Assembly: GCA_016217675.1 (NCBI GenBank)
Contig: JACRHC010000131.1
Span: forward strand, 1-34,985
Length of the DNA: 34,985 nucleotides
DNA from: Nitrospirota bacterium
Lineage (GTDB): Bacteria > Nitrospirota > Thermodesulfovibrionia > Thermodesulfovibrionales > UBA6898
Direction of reading: 5' to 3'
Shown here: positions 24,292-32,486 of the stretch, piece after piece
Layout: each line of letters opens with the position of its first letter
Position numbering within the stretch: position 1 is the first letter of the stretch
Program-made: the position numbers and the translations under genes
Notes under the pieces: generated by a model
Database searches by the model: none
What the model was told of the DNA's origin: nothing
Seen by the model: the letters and a program-made list of their open reading frames with translations, nothing else

Positions 24292-25737
24292 ATGTCCATT
24301 CAAAAACTGAAGCGGATTGACGACACAAGGCTCGATGTGCCGGTCTCATACAAAGACGGCATGCACGTCCCGGGCATCATCTTTGTTGATACGACTCTTG
24401 AAAAAGATCTGGAGACATCAGCCATCGAGCAGGTGGCGAATGTTGCCACGCTTCCGGGCATAGTCAAGGCATCCCTTGCCATGCCTGACATCCACAATGG
24501 GTATGGGTTCCCGATCGGCGGCGTTGCAGCCTTTGACCTTCAGGATGGGATCATCTCACCCGGAGGAGTCGGGTACGACATAAACTGAGGCGTCCGCCTC
24601 CTCAGGAGCAACCTGATAAAACAGGACCTGCTCCCGGGGATCAGGGACCTCGTCGAGGTCCTGTACAGGGAGATCCCATCAGGTGTAGGCTCAAAGGGCA
24701 AGATACGCCTCAGCCTTGATGACGAGAAGAAGGTGCTGATCAAAGGCGCGCGCTGGGCTGTCGAGAGCGGATATGGCGAGGCATCTGACCTTGAACGCAT
24801 CGAATCCCATGGCTGCATTGAAGGCGCTGATCCTTCTCTTATCAGCAGCAAGGCATACGAGCGCGGACAGGCGCAGCAGGGTACATTAGGCTCAGGCAAC
24901 CATTTTCTTGAGATACAGTACATTGACAGGATCTATGACCAGCGGGCAGCTGATGGGTTCGGTCTTTTTGAGGGGCAGGTGACGGTCATGATCCATACCG
25001 GCTCACGCGGTTTCGGCCACCAGGTCTGCACTGACTTTCTTGAGGTGATGGAGCGTGCAGCAAAAAAATATCAGATTCCGCTCTATGACAAAGAGCTTGC
25101 CTGCGCACCGATTTCGAGCCCTGAGGCCCAGGACTATCTTGGGGCCATGCGGGCGGCTGCAAACTATGCCTGGGCAAACAGACAGTGCATCATGCACTGG
25201 ACGCGTGAGGCCTTTATGAAGGCCCTGGGCGCTTCTCCCAGAGAACTCGGCATGCAGCTTATTTATGATGTTGCCCACAACATCGCAAAGATCGAAGAGC
25301 ATACGGTTAACGGCAAAAAGAAAAAACTCGTGGTGCATCGAAAGGGCGCTACGCGGGCATTTCCGCCTGGACATCCTGAACTGCCTGATGCGTATAAGCA
25401 TCTGGGCCAGCCTGTGCTGATCCCTGGTGACATGGGAAGGGCATCCTATGTCCTGCTTGGCACCGAAAAGGCAATGCAGGAGACCTTCGGTTCGACCTGC
25501 CACGGTGCAGGCAGAGTCATGTCCAGGCACCAGGCAATACGCCGTGCAAAGGGCCGTGCGATCTGGCGGGAAATGGAAGACAGAGGCATCATCGTGCGGT
25601 CAGCAGGCAGGGAGACGCTTGCTGAGGAGATGTCTGAGGCATATAAGGATATTTCAAATGTTGTGGATGTAGTGCATAAGGCAGGCATATCAACAAAGGT
25701 CGCAAGGCTGCGGCCGCTCGGAGTGGTAAAGGGATAA
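24292..25737 (+). CDS. rtcB: RNA ligase RtcB, probable selenoprotein (in-frame TGA at 24586)
   Basis: A 481-residue RtcB if TGA 24586-24588 is read as an amino acid (residue 99). Before it: [18 protein letters not shown] and [10 protein letters not shown]. After it, in the same frame and without a missing base: [49 protein letters not shown] and a C-terminus with the guanylylated His in CHGAGR. The TGA stands exactly at the invariant Cys of DINCGVRLLR (Cys98 in Pyrococcus, Cys78 in E. coli), which bridges the two Mn ions. A SECIS-like hairpin follows at 24605-24634. GGAG precedes the ATG by five bases. RtcB joins 3'-phosphate (or cyclic phosphate) and 5'-OH RNA ends. A conventional gene caller would report two fragments. 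Confidence 0.88.
24605..24634 (+). promoter_or_regulatory. Candidate bacterial SECIS hairpin in rtcB
   Basis: Outer stem GGAGCA (24605-24610) pairs with TGCTCC (24629-24634), and inner stem CCTG (24612-24615) with CAGG (24622-24625), closing an ATAAAA loop. The internal loop is A on one side and ACC on the other. The apical region begins with G about 27 bases after the TGA, inside the distance range generally accepted for bacterial SECIS elements. Confidence 0.65.
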
Positions 25738-25739
25738 TG

Positions 25740-25886
25740 GAAAACAGCAGTCAGTTACGGATTGAGTCCCCTCCTTACCAAGGACCAGAAGTAGGTGCTT
25801 TTAGCAGGAGGTTGGAGAGTTTTGGTAATTTTATCAATACCCCTCCAGGCCTCCCCTTGGAAAGGGGCGGATTTTATGCACATAAC
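25740..25886 (+). mobile_element. MITE-like repeat, copy B, flanked by a 13-bp direct repeat
   Basis: The sequence TAAAGGGATAATG occurs at 25727-25739 (rtcB stop) and 25887-25899 (mqnA start). Between them lie 147 bp, whose core (about 25767-25872) matches the inverse of the element upstream of ftsY. The element encodes nothing I can support. Removing it with one repeat copy would fuse the rtcB stop and the mqnA start as TAATG. Confidence 0.7.
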
Positions 25887-25896
25887 TAAAGGGATA

Positions 25897-26706
25897 ATGA
25901 AACTCCGAATCGGCAAGATCTCCTACGCCAATGTCTGGCCTATCTTTTATATGCTCGAGAAAGAGGCGGACTGTTCGTCGTACGAGTTCATCGAGGGCGT
26001 ACCCTCGGCCCTCAATAACATGCTGAGAGAAGGCTCGATCGATGCAAGCTGGTCATCGTCCATTGAATACCTGAAAAATCCCGGTCTGTACACCTTCATA
26101 GAGAACCATGCGATCGATTCAGACGGACCGGTTGGAAGCGTCCTGCTCTTCAGCAAAAAACCGATCGAAGAGCTTGACGGAAAAGAGATCCTCATGACCT
26201 CACAGTCAGATACATCCATCGCCCTGCTCCAGATCATCTGCAGAAAATTTTATGGTCTTTCCTGCACCTATGCGCAGACTGCGGAACCGTTCGTGCAGGC
26301 GATCGGACCCCATCCGGCATATCTCCTGATAGGCGACGATGCCCTTTTACAGGCATCACTCCGGACAGACCTGCATATCTACGATCTCGGACAGCTCTGG
26401 AAGGAGCATACAGGCCTCCCCTTCACGTACGCTCTCTGGCTGGTCAGAAAGCAGAGCTGGACGAACAAAGGGGATCTGATACGTAATTTTACACAGGACC
26501 TTGACAGGGCCAGGGAGCATGCCCTTGCTGACCTGAGGCGGATAGCAGAGGATTCCCCTCTCCGTGACATGCTCTCCGTGGAAGGGCTGGTCTCTTACTG
26601 GAGGGGCATTTCCTATAATTTCGGCGAAGCTCACAAGAAGGGATTTGACCTTTTCCGAAGGTATGCAGAAGAGCTTGGCCTGCTTCCAGCAAAGCCGTCT
26701 TCCTGA
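25897..26706 (+). CDS. mqnA: Chorismate dehydratase MqnA (futalosine menaquinone pathway)
   Basis: A 269-residue protein with the MqnA fold: MKLRIGKISYANVWPIFYML, EGVPSALNNMLREGSIDASWSSSIEYLKNP, then DTSIALLQIICRKFYG, LLIGDDALL and a C-terminus rich in aromatic residues. It converts chorismate to 3-enolpyruvyl-benzoate, the first step of the futalosine route to menaquinone. ATG 25897 is preferred because the sequence around it, GGGATAATG, duplicates the rtcB end and restores a tight gene junction. An in-frame ATG at 25876 lies within the inserted element. Confidence 0.92.
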   Translation: MKLRIGKISYANVWPIFYMLEKEADCSSYEFIEGVPSALNNMLREGSIDASWSSSIEYLKNPGLYTFIENHAIDSDGPVGSVLLFSKKPIEELDGKEILMTSQSDTSIALLQIICRKFYGLSCTYAQTAEPFVQAIGPHPAYLLIGDDALLQASLRTDLHIYDLGQLWKEHTGLPFTYALWLVRKQSWTNKGDLIRNFTQDLDRAREHALADLRRIAEDSPLRDMLSVEGLVSYWRGISYNFGEAHKKGFDLFRRYAEELGLLPAKPSS

Positions 26707-26886
26707 AAAAGAAATAACTTCCTGAAAAAGGCATTTTTTTGCTTGCAGAACATGCTGTTTTTATTGTATTTTCCCTATGGTACGGAAATTGAAATATATG
26801 GGTTGCCTATATTTCAAACTATAGAGAGTATGCTCAGGTTGCCGAAAGGCATATACATATTCCCTGATGAAAGGAGGTGAAGTATT

Positions 26887-27420
26887 ATGAAGAAAGTTTT
26901 AGCACTTATCATCGCTCTCATGTTTGCATTCGCAGTCACCGCAGCTTTCGCTGCAGAGGCTCCGAAGGCAGCAGCTCCCGCAGACAAGAAGGCAGCCCCT
27001 GCTGAAAAGAAGGAGGCCCCGAAGGCTGAGGAGAAGAAGGACGCAACGAAGGCAAAGAAGGCTTCCGTAACCGGCGAGGTTATTGCCATCGATGCAAAGG
27101 CCAACACCCTCACCGTGAAGGGCCCGAAGAAGGGTGACGTTGCCCTGACCGTCAATGACAAGACAAAGATCATGGCCGGCAAGGACATGAAGGCCCTCGC
27201 TGATATCAAGGCTGGTGACAAGGTCGCAGTAGAGTATACTGAGGCTGACAAGAACACCGCAAACAAGATTGATATCAAGGCTGCTGCTGCGAAGGAAGAG
27301 AAGAAGGCTCCTGCAAAGGCAGAGGAAAAGAAGCCTGCTGCTCCTGCACCTGCTGCAGCTCCGAAGGCTGAGGAGAAGAAGCCCGCTGCTCCTGCAAAGA
27401 AGGCAACAGGAGGCTACTAA
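26887..27420 (+). CDS. Exported Ala/Lys/Pro-rich protein with a DUF5666-like domain
   Basis: A 177-residue protein. The signal peptide at 1-22 probably ends AAFA. Low-complexity Ala/Pro/Lys/Glu segments (repeats like APKAEEKK) lie at about 24-58 and 138-177. Between them a small beta-rich domain at about 59-135 reads SVTGEVIAIDAKANTLTVKG, LTVNDKTKI and IKAGDKVAVEYTE, like DUF5666-type OB-fold domains. GGAGGTG precedes the ATG. It is followed at once by a strong terminator, so it is probably a monocistronic, abundantly expressed envelope protein. The exact role is unknown. Confidence 0.75.
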   Translation: MKKVLALIIALMFAFAVTAAFAAEAPKAAAPADKKAAPAEKKEAPKAEEKKDATKAKKASVTGEVIAIDAKANTLTVKGPKKGDVALTVNDKTKIMAGKDMKALADIKAGDKVAVEYTEADKNTANKIDIKAAAAKEEKKAPAKAEEKKPAAPAPAAAPKAEEKKPAAPAKKATGGY

Positions 27421-27440
27421 TCCTGATGTCTGTTGTCTGA

Positions 27441-27477
27441 ACCGCTCCCCGGGACCAATGTCCCAGGGAGCGGTTTT
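27441..27477 (+). terminator. Rho-independent terminator
   Basis: A long stem: ACCGCTCCC (27441-27449) with GGGAGCGGT (27466-27474) and GGGAC (27451-27455) with GTCCC (27460-27464). A single C/A mismatch separates them, the loop is CAAT, and a T-run follows. It ends the transcript of the exported protein. Confidence 0.93.
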
Positions 27478-27497
27478 CATCTGAATGCCTCGCCTGA

Positions 27498-27526
27498 TTG
27501 ACAGACCAGAGATGATTCCTTAACAA
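27498..27526 (+). promoter_or_regulatory. Promoter of the histidine kinase operon
   Basis: TTGACA at 27498-27503, a 17-bp spacer and TAACAA at 27521-27526. The predicted transcription start falls one or two bases before the ATG at 27535, and no Shine-Dalgarno sequence is visible. Confidence 0.5.
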
Positions 27527-27534
27527 TAAACAGT

Positions 27535-28986
27535 ATGCGCCTTATCAGAAACAACATCCGGGACTATTTCCTCAGGCTTTCGCTGAACCAGAAACTGGTC
27601 GCCATGATGCTCCTGCTCAGTCTCGGCCTTATCACTGTCTATTTCCTGCTCTATCTTCAGACAGAAAAGGCAATGTACCGTGAATTCGAGAACCAGACGG
27701 TGGAACTCTCCAAGGCCATTCAGGTAGGCGTAGAGGAAGTGACCAGCACTGGAGCAACTGATGAAAAACGCCTTCAGGACTACTTGAAAAAGTTGAATAC
27801 AAGGGGCGTTAAAGAGATTTCGATTATTAATAACAGTTCGGACAGGATCATATCAAGCACAAACCCGATAAAGATCGGGAAAGACGTTTCTGCCAAAAGA
27901 AAGGAACTGATAGTCAAGGCAGAGTTGGGCGAAACAGTAGCCGGCGAAGGCCACGCATATAATGTAATAATCCCTGTTGTTGCGGGCGATAAGCATTTTG
28001 GCTATATCCATCTGACGATCAATACTGACGATTTTTCTACGTTTTCACGCAAGCGTCTTTTTGCCAGACTCTTCGCCGTCATTTTTGTATTCGGCATAGG
28101 CATGCTGCTGACGGTATATCTCGCCAAAAGCTACACCAAGCCGATCGAGGAGGTTGTAAGAGTGGCGCAGAGCGTTGCAGCCGGCAATCTGAATCATGAG
28201 CTGAACGCTGACCGGAAAGACGAGATCGGGAAACTGGCGCAGAGCTTTAATTTTATGGTCGAGCGCCTCAGGGAGCAGCGTGACCTCGAGGAGAAACTGA
28301 GAAAGGCCGAGCATCTTGCAGGCATCGGCCAGTTCGCAACGAGTATTGCTCATGAAATTAAGAACCCGCTCAATTTCATCAGTCTTTCGATAGACCTGAT
28401 CAGGGAAAAATACAAGCCTGGGGATTCCTCCACGCAAGAGAAGTTTGACTCCATGATCATAAACATCAAGAATGAGATCCAGCGGGTAAGCAGGTTTGCC
28501 GAGAGTTTTCTCGAATACGGAAGACCCCTTGAACTGAACCGCCAGATGACCAACATGGGCAGACTTATTGATGAAGTGATCGACCTTGTGACGGCGAAAG
28601 CGCAGATGGAGGATATCGAGATCCGGAAGTCCTTCGAATCACTGCCTGAACTTTTCGTTGATCCGGAGTTCATCAAAACCTGTCTGTACAACATCATCCT
28701 CAACGCCTTTCAGGCAATGCCTGTGGGGGGCATACTTACGGTTACGACAAAGCAACAGGACAACAACTTCCTTTTCATAATTCAGGATACCGGTATCGGG
28801 ATCCCTGAGGACCGTATCTCACGGGTCTTTGACCCCTTTTTTACAACAAAGACCACGGGGCTCGGGCTCGGACTTGCCCTGACAAAAAGGGTCATCGAAG
28901 AACACAAGGGTAACGTGGAGATAAAAAGCATGGAAGGCAAAGGCACCACGTTTACCATTGCCCTGCCGCTGGAAAGAGAGGCGTAA
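27535..28986 (+). CDS. Membrane sensor histidine kinase (NtrB/AtoS-like)
   Basis: A 483-residue protein with a transmembrane segment at about 21-41, a periplasmic sensor region of about 130 residues and a second transmembrane segment at about 176-197. HAMP follows at 198-250. The phospho-acceptor His273 lies in the HisKA motif IAHEIKNPLN. The ATPase domain has NIILNAFQAMP (N box), DTGIGIP (G1) and GLGLGLALTK (G2). It is encoded with an NtrC-type regulator and should control sigma-54 promoters. The signal cannot be told from sequence. The ATG lies just after a likely promoter, so the mRNA may be leaderless. Confidence 0.93.
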   Translation: MRLIRNNIRDYFLRLSLNQKLVAMMLLLSLGLITVYFLLYLQTEKAMYREFENQTVELSKAIQVGVEEVTSTGATDEKRLQDYLKKLNTRGVKEISIINNSSDRIISSTNPIKIGKDVSAKRKELIVKAELGETVAGEGHAYNVIIPVVAGDKHFGYIHLTINTDDFSTFSRKRLFARLFAVIFVFGIGMLLTVYLAKSYTKPIEEVVRVAQSVAAGNLNHELNADRKDEIGKLAQSFNFMVERLREQRDLEEKLRKAEHLAGIGQFATSIAHEIKNPLNFISLSIDLIREKYKPGDSSTQEKFDSMIINIKNEIQRVSRFAESFLEYGRPLELNRQMTNMGRLIDEVIDLVTAKAQMEDIEIRKSFESLPELFVDPEFIKTCLYNIILNAFQAMPVGGILTVTTKQQDNNFLFIIQDTGIGIPEDRISRVFDPFFTTKTTGLGLGLALTKRVIEEHKGNVEIKSMEGKGTTFTIALPLEREA

Positions 28987-28987
28987 C

Positions 28988-30367
28988 ATGGCGGTAATAC
29001 TCGTTGTTGACGACGAACCCCTGCAGCGGGACATCCTGAAGACGATCCTTGATGATGAGGGATACGAGACCCATACTGCAGCATCAGGAGAGGAAGCGCT
29101 CAAAACCATAGGCAAATTCCATCCTGACGTGATCCTGACTGACCTCAAGATGGAAGGCATGGGAGGTATAGAGCTTCTCGTGACTGCACGGGCCGAGAAC
29201 GCTTCCCTGATATTCATTGTTATGACAGCACACGGCACGGTCGGTTCAGCAGTCGATGCGATGAAAAAGGGCGCCTTTGACTATCTCCAGAAGCCGCTCG
29301 AAAAAGACAACCTCATTATTACTGTCAGGCGGGCAACTGAGCATGCTGAACTCCTCAAAGAAAACCTGCAGCTCAAAAAAGAACTGTATGACAGATTCAG
29401 GATGGAAGGTATTGTCGGCAAATCGTCAAAAATGCAGGAAGCAATCGAGATCATGAAGAAGGTTTCAGGCAGCCCAGCTACCGTGCTTATCATCGGGGAG
29501 AGCGGCACAGGGAAAGAGCTTATTGCACGGGCTATCCACTATAACAGCCCGCGCAGCACAAAACCCTTTATTGCGCTGAACTGCGCTGCCATCCCTGAGA
29601 ATCTTTTTGAAAGCGAGTTGTTCGGGTATGAGCCGGGGGCATTCACCGGCGCCTCAGCCCGCAAGATCGGCCTTTTTGAAGCTGCTAACGGGGGCACACT
29701 CTTCCTGGATGAAATCGGCGACATGCCGCTCATGATGCAGTCAAAGCTTCTCCGGGTCCTTCAGGACAGGGAGATCAGAAGGCTCGGCGGAAAGGACCCT
29801 ATCAGGATCGACGTCAGGATAATCACCGCGACGAACAAGGACCTTGTAAAGGAGCTCTCGAAAGGCGGGTTCAGGGAGGACCTGTACTACCGGCTCAAGG
29901 TTGTTACAATCCAGCTTCCGCCTCTGCGGGAGCGGAAGGAAGACATACCTGAACTGGTGACCTTCTTCAGGACAAAATATAACCACGAGTTCGGCAAGAG
30001 GGTAAAAGGTCTTGATCAGCCGTCACTCAGGGCACTCATCGAATATTCCTGGCCGGGCAATATCCGGCAACTGGAATCTGTCATCGAACGCGCCGTCATT
30101 CTGTGCGATCATGATGCGGTCAGCCTGAAGGACATAAAAAGCGAACTCGGATATTCCCAGCCCCAGGGAGTAATGGATTTTGAACTCGGTGATGAGGGAA
30201 TAAACCTCGAAGAGCTTGAGAGGAACCTTCTGAAGAAGGCAATGGCAAAATCGAACAACGTTGTTGCCAAGGCCGCAAAGCTCCTCGGTATGAGTTACAA
30301 GACCTTCTGGTACCGCTGGGAAAAGATCAGCATGGAGCCTGCCTCAAAAAAAGCTGCAGATGAGTGA
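28988..30367 (+). CDS. NtrC-family sigma-54-dependent response regulator
   Basis: A 459-residue protein from ATG 28988 (GAGAGG six bases upstream). The receiver domain at 1-120 has Asp8-Asp9, phospho-acceptor Asp52 (VILTDLKM) and Lys102 (QKPLEKD). The AAA+ domain at about 142-375 has Walker A GESGTGKE (170-177), GAFTGA (217-222, sigma-54 contact) and Walker B GGTLFLDEIGDM. A Fis-type helix-turn-helix closes the protein (AKAAKLLGMSYKTFWYRWEKI). It is the partner of the kinase just upstream. The stop overlaps the next gene by eight bases. Confidence 0.96.
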   Translation: MAVILVVDDEPLQRDILKTILDDEGYETHTAASGEEALKTIGKFHPDVILTDLKMEGMGGIELLVTARAENASLIFIVMTAHGTVGSAVDAMKKGAFDYLQKPLEKDNLIITVRRATEHAELLKENLQLKKELYDRFRMEGIVGKSSKMQEAIEIMKKVSGSPATVLIIGESGTGKELIARAIHYNSPRSTKPFIALNCAAIPENLFESELFGYEPGAFTGASARKIGLFEAANGGTLFLDEIGDMPLMMQSKLLRVLQDREIRRLGGKDPIRIDVRIITATNKDLVKELSKGGFREDLYYRLKVVTIQLPPLRERKEDIPELVTFFRTKYNHEFGKRVKGLDQPSLRALIEYSWPGNIRQLESVIERAVILCDHDAVSLKDIKSELGYSQPQGVMDFELGDEGINLEELERNLLKKAMAKSNNVVAKAAKLLGMSYKTFWYRWEKISMEPASKKAADE

Positions 30368-31055
30368 TGCAATTCATCCTTCCCAACTGTGCCTCCCCTT
30401 TCTCCGTGATCAAAATTATCTGAAATCGTCCCTGAAAAAACTGTTGGGCAAGGATATCGGACTTATTCTTACGGACAACCGGACGAGCATGCTCTCGATA
30501 AAAAGGGACAGGGAAATCCTGAGCCTCCGCATCCACCGCGTATTTCTTGAGGCAGAAGAATCCGTTATTCAGGCAGTTGCTGACTTCATCAAAAACAGAA
30601 AGTCGGCCCGTCCTGTCCTTCAGGCCTTCATTCGCCGGAACTGCAGTTCCGTAACATCGCGGGCAGCAAGGAGGACGCAGCTCAGGACAGAGGGGGTCTG
30701 CCACTGTCTTGAGACTCTGTTCAATAACGTCAATGCCGAGTACTTTGACGGCGGGGTCACTGCCTCCATAACCTGGGGCAGGAAGGTGTCAGGCAGAAGA
30801 ACACGGCGCGTCACCCTGGGAAGCTACTGCCGGGATTCCAGCACCATCAGGATAAACCCTCTGCTCGACAGAAAATCCGTGCCGAAGTTCTTCCTTGAGT
30901 TCATCATCTACCATGAAATGCTCCATGCGGTACTCGGCACAGTGGTCACGAACGGACGACGCTCGGTACATTTCAGGGAATTCCGTCTGAGAGAAAAACA
31001 GTTCGCCGCCTATGAGCAGGCGATTACCTGGGAAAAAGACCACCTTGTGAGATAA
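30360..31055 (+). CDS. SprT-like zinc metalloprotease-domain protein
   Basis: A 231-residue protein whose C-terminal half carries the zincin motif HEMLH (FIIYHEMLHAVLG), a later His (SVHFREF) as probable third ligand, and the SprT-like run VTASITWGRKV...LGSYCRDSSTIRINPLLD. SprT-domain proteins include DNA-protein crosslink proteases, but most bacterial members are uncharacterised. The N-terminal 100 residues are not recognised. It is translationally coupled to the response regulator (ATGAGTGA overlap), so it is probably the third gene of that operon. Confidence 0.83.
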   Translation: MSDAIHPSQLCLPFLRDQNYLKSSLKKLLGKDIGLILTDNRTSMLSIKRDREILSLRIHRVFLEAEESVIQAVADFIKNRKSARPVLQAFIRRNCSSVTSRAARRTQLRTEGVCHCLETLFNNVNAEYFDGGVTASITWGRKVSGRRTRRVTLGSYCRDSSTIRINPLLDRKSVPKFFLEFIIYHEMLHAVLGTVVTNGRRSVHFREFRLREKQFAAYEQAITWEKDHLVR

Positions 31056-31227
31056 AGATCTGTTTCCCTTGTCTGCCTGAACACCCTTCAGGGGATAATA
31101 AACCTGCCGCCCGTGCATCTGAGCTGAGATCCAATATGAAAAGAAGTTAATTGAATATTCATCGCAATTTCAAAGAAAATGCTTAATGTATAAGCACGAG
31201 ATCACCTCGGACCCCTCCATTACCCTC

Positions 31228-31256
31228 GGGCCCTGCATTGCAGGGCCCCTTTTTTT
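31228..31256 (+). terminator. Rho-independent terminator
   Basis: A 9-bp perfect stem GGGCCCTGC (31228-31236) with GCAGGGCCC (31240-31248), loop ATT, then CTTTTTTT. It lies 172 bases after the SprT-like gene. No gene is visible in the interval 31056-31227. Confidence 0.93.
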
Positions 31257-31404
31257 GACCTCTTCACCAACCAACCTTCGCCTCAAGGGGGTCGCCACAG
31301 CTGTTCTGTTCAGGTCCCTGAGTAACCCTTCAGCAAAGAGAGGTTTTGGTTCATTTCCCGGTACCCCTTAAAACTGAATGGTACATCCCTGAGGTTTTTT
31401 CATC

Positions 31405-31449
31405 TTGAATAGTTTTGTAACATATGTTACATTTGTATCAGATGTTACT
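31405..31449 (+). promoter_or_regulatory. chr promoter with tandem palindromic operators
   Basis: TTGAAT at 31405-31410, a 17-bp spacer and TACATT at 31428-31433. A perfect 16-bp palindrome TGTAACATATGTTACA (31416-31431) fills the spacer and overlaps the -10. A second, imperfect copy (31434-31449, 13 of 16 matching) starts 18 bp later over the probable transcription start. The layout is that of a repressor-controlled promoter. Confidence 0.65.
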
Positions 31450-31478
31450 GCAACAAAGAAGGAGGCGGGATAATACCT

Positions 31479-32474
31479 GTGACACAAAAGCATAAACAAA
31501 AAAGCCCGCGCTGGCTCCTCTTCTTCTACAGCGTCCCTTCAAAGCCGGTAAGCAGCAGAATGAGGATATGGAGAAAGCTGGCCAAGGCCGGGGCTGTCCA
31601 GCTGAAGGGGGCTGTGTACATCCTTCCCTTCAATGAAGAGCACCATGAGTTCCTTCAGTGGCTCGTCTCTGAGATCGTCGGCATGAAAGGAGATGCAGCA
31701 GTCGTAAGCATCTTGAAGATCGATACCATGCAGGATGCGGAAATTGTCGCCTTATTCGACCAGCAAAGGGCGAGCGAGTACAAGATCCTGCAGAAGTCCT
31801 TTGACGATCTTGGCCGAAGGCTGAGCAGCATACAGAAAGGTGCAAAGCCGCAGAACGTGAAAGGAATATCAGATCAGCTTGCAAAGCTCCAAAAAGAGTT
31901 TGAAGCTATCAGAAGAATCGATTTCTTTTCGTCAAAGGAAGGGACGGCGTTAGACGAGAAGATAAGGCGGACCCATGCTGATCTTAAGAGCGTGTCAGGG
32001 CAAGGAACAAAGCAGGAGCGGCCTGCAGTGATGACATCAAAATCGTCTGCTGACTATCAAAACAGGACTTGGGTAACGAGAAAAAAACCGTTCATTGACA
32101 GAATGGCGTCAGCCTGGCTCATCAGCAGGTTCATTGACAGAAATGCTGCCTTTGATTTTATTGATGAAAAAGATATAAATGCGATAGACAAGGGCTTTGT
32201 AACCTTTGATATCCGTGGAGGAGAATTCACGCACAGTGGTGATATGTGCACCTTTGAGACGATCATGAAATCCTTTGGTCTCAGGGACAAGCCCCTCAAA
32301 AAGATGGCGGAGATCATCCACGATCTTGACATGAAGGACGACAAGTTCGGTGCAGCTGAAGCCCGCGGACTGGAAGATATCCTTGAGGGTATACGAAAGA
32401 CCGCAAAAAATGACCGTGATGCCCTTGAAAAGGGTGTCAACGTATTTGAGATGCTGTATGCATCGAAATCCTGA
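31479..32474 (+). CDS. chrB: Chromate resistance protein ChrB
   Basis: A 331-residue protein from GTG 31479. The N-terminal ChrB domain at about 10-95 reads WLLFFYSVPSKPVSSRMRIWRKLAKAGAVQLKGAVYILP. A helical, probably coiled-coil linker (about 100-170) follows, then a C-terminal ChrB domain at about 188-325 (RTWVTRKKPFIDRMASAWLISRFID, FDIRGGEFTHSGDMCTFE). ChrB is a chromate-responsive regulator in characterised operons. The tandem palindromes just upstream are candidate autoregulatory sites. GGAGGC lies about 12 bases before the GTG, a rather long spacing. It is followed by chrA. Confidence 0.9.
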   Translation: MTQKHKQKSPRWLLFFYSVPSKPVSSRMRIWRKLAKAGAVQLKGAVYILPFNEEHHEFLQWLVSEIVGMKGDAAVVSILKIDTMQDAEIVALFDQQRASEYKILQKSFDDLGRRLSSIQKGAKPQNVKGISDQLAKLQKEFEAIRRIDFFSSKEGTALDEKIRRTHADLKSVSGQGTKQERPAVMTSKSSADYQNRTWVTRKKPFIDRMASAWLISRFIDRNAAFDFIDEKDINAIDKGFVTFDIRGGEFTHSGDMCTFETIMKSFGLRDKPLKKMAEIIHDLDMKDDKFGAAEARGLEDILEGIRKTAKNDRDALEKGVNVFEMLYASKS

Positions 32475-32486
32475 TATGAAGGGAGC

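Noticed and set aside
24589-25737. rtcB as a pseudogene or as two separate genes split at the TGA
   Set aside because: The frame is uninterrupted apart from the TGA, which replaces exactly the invariant Cys, and no ribosome-binding site precedes the downstream ATG at 24733. Selenocysteine fits better, though a sequencing error is not excluded.
26899-27480. A leucine/serine-rich 193-codon frame on the minus strand
   Set aside because: It is the shadow of the Ala/Lys-rich exported protein; no ribosome-binding site or domain.
31056-31227. A small RNA ending at the terminator at 31228
   Set aside because: The terminator is strong, but I could not place a convincing promoter in the interval; it may simply end the kinase operon.
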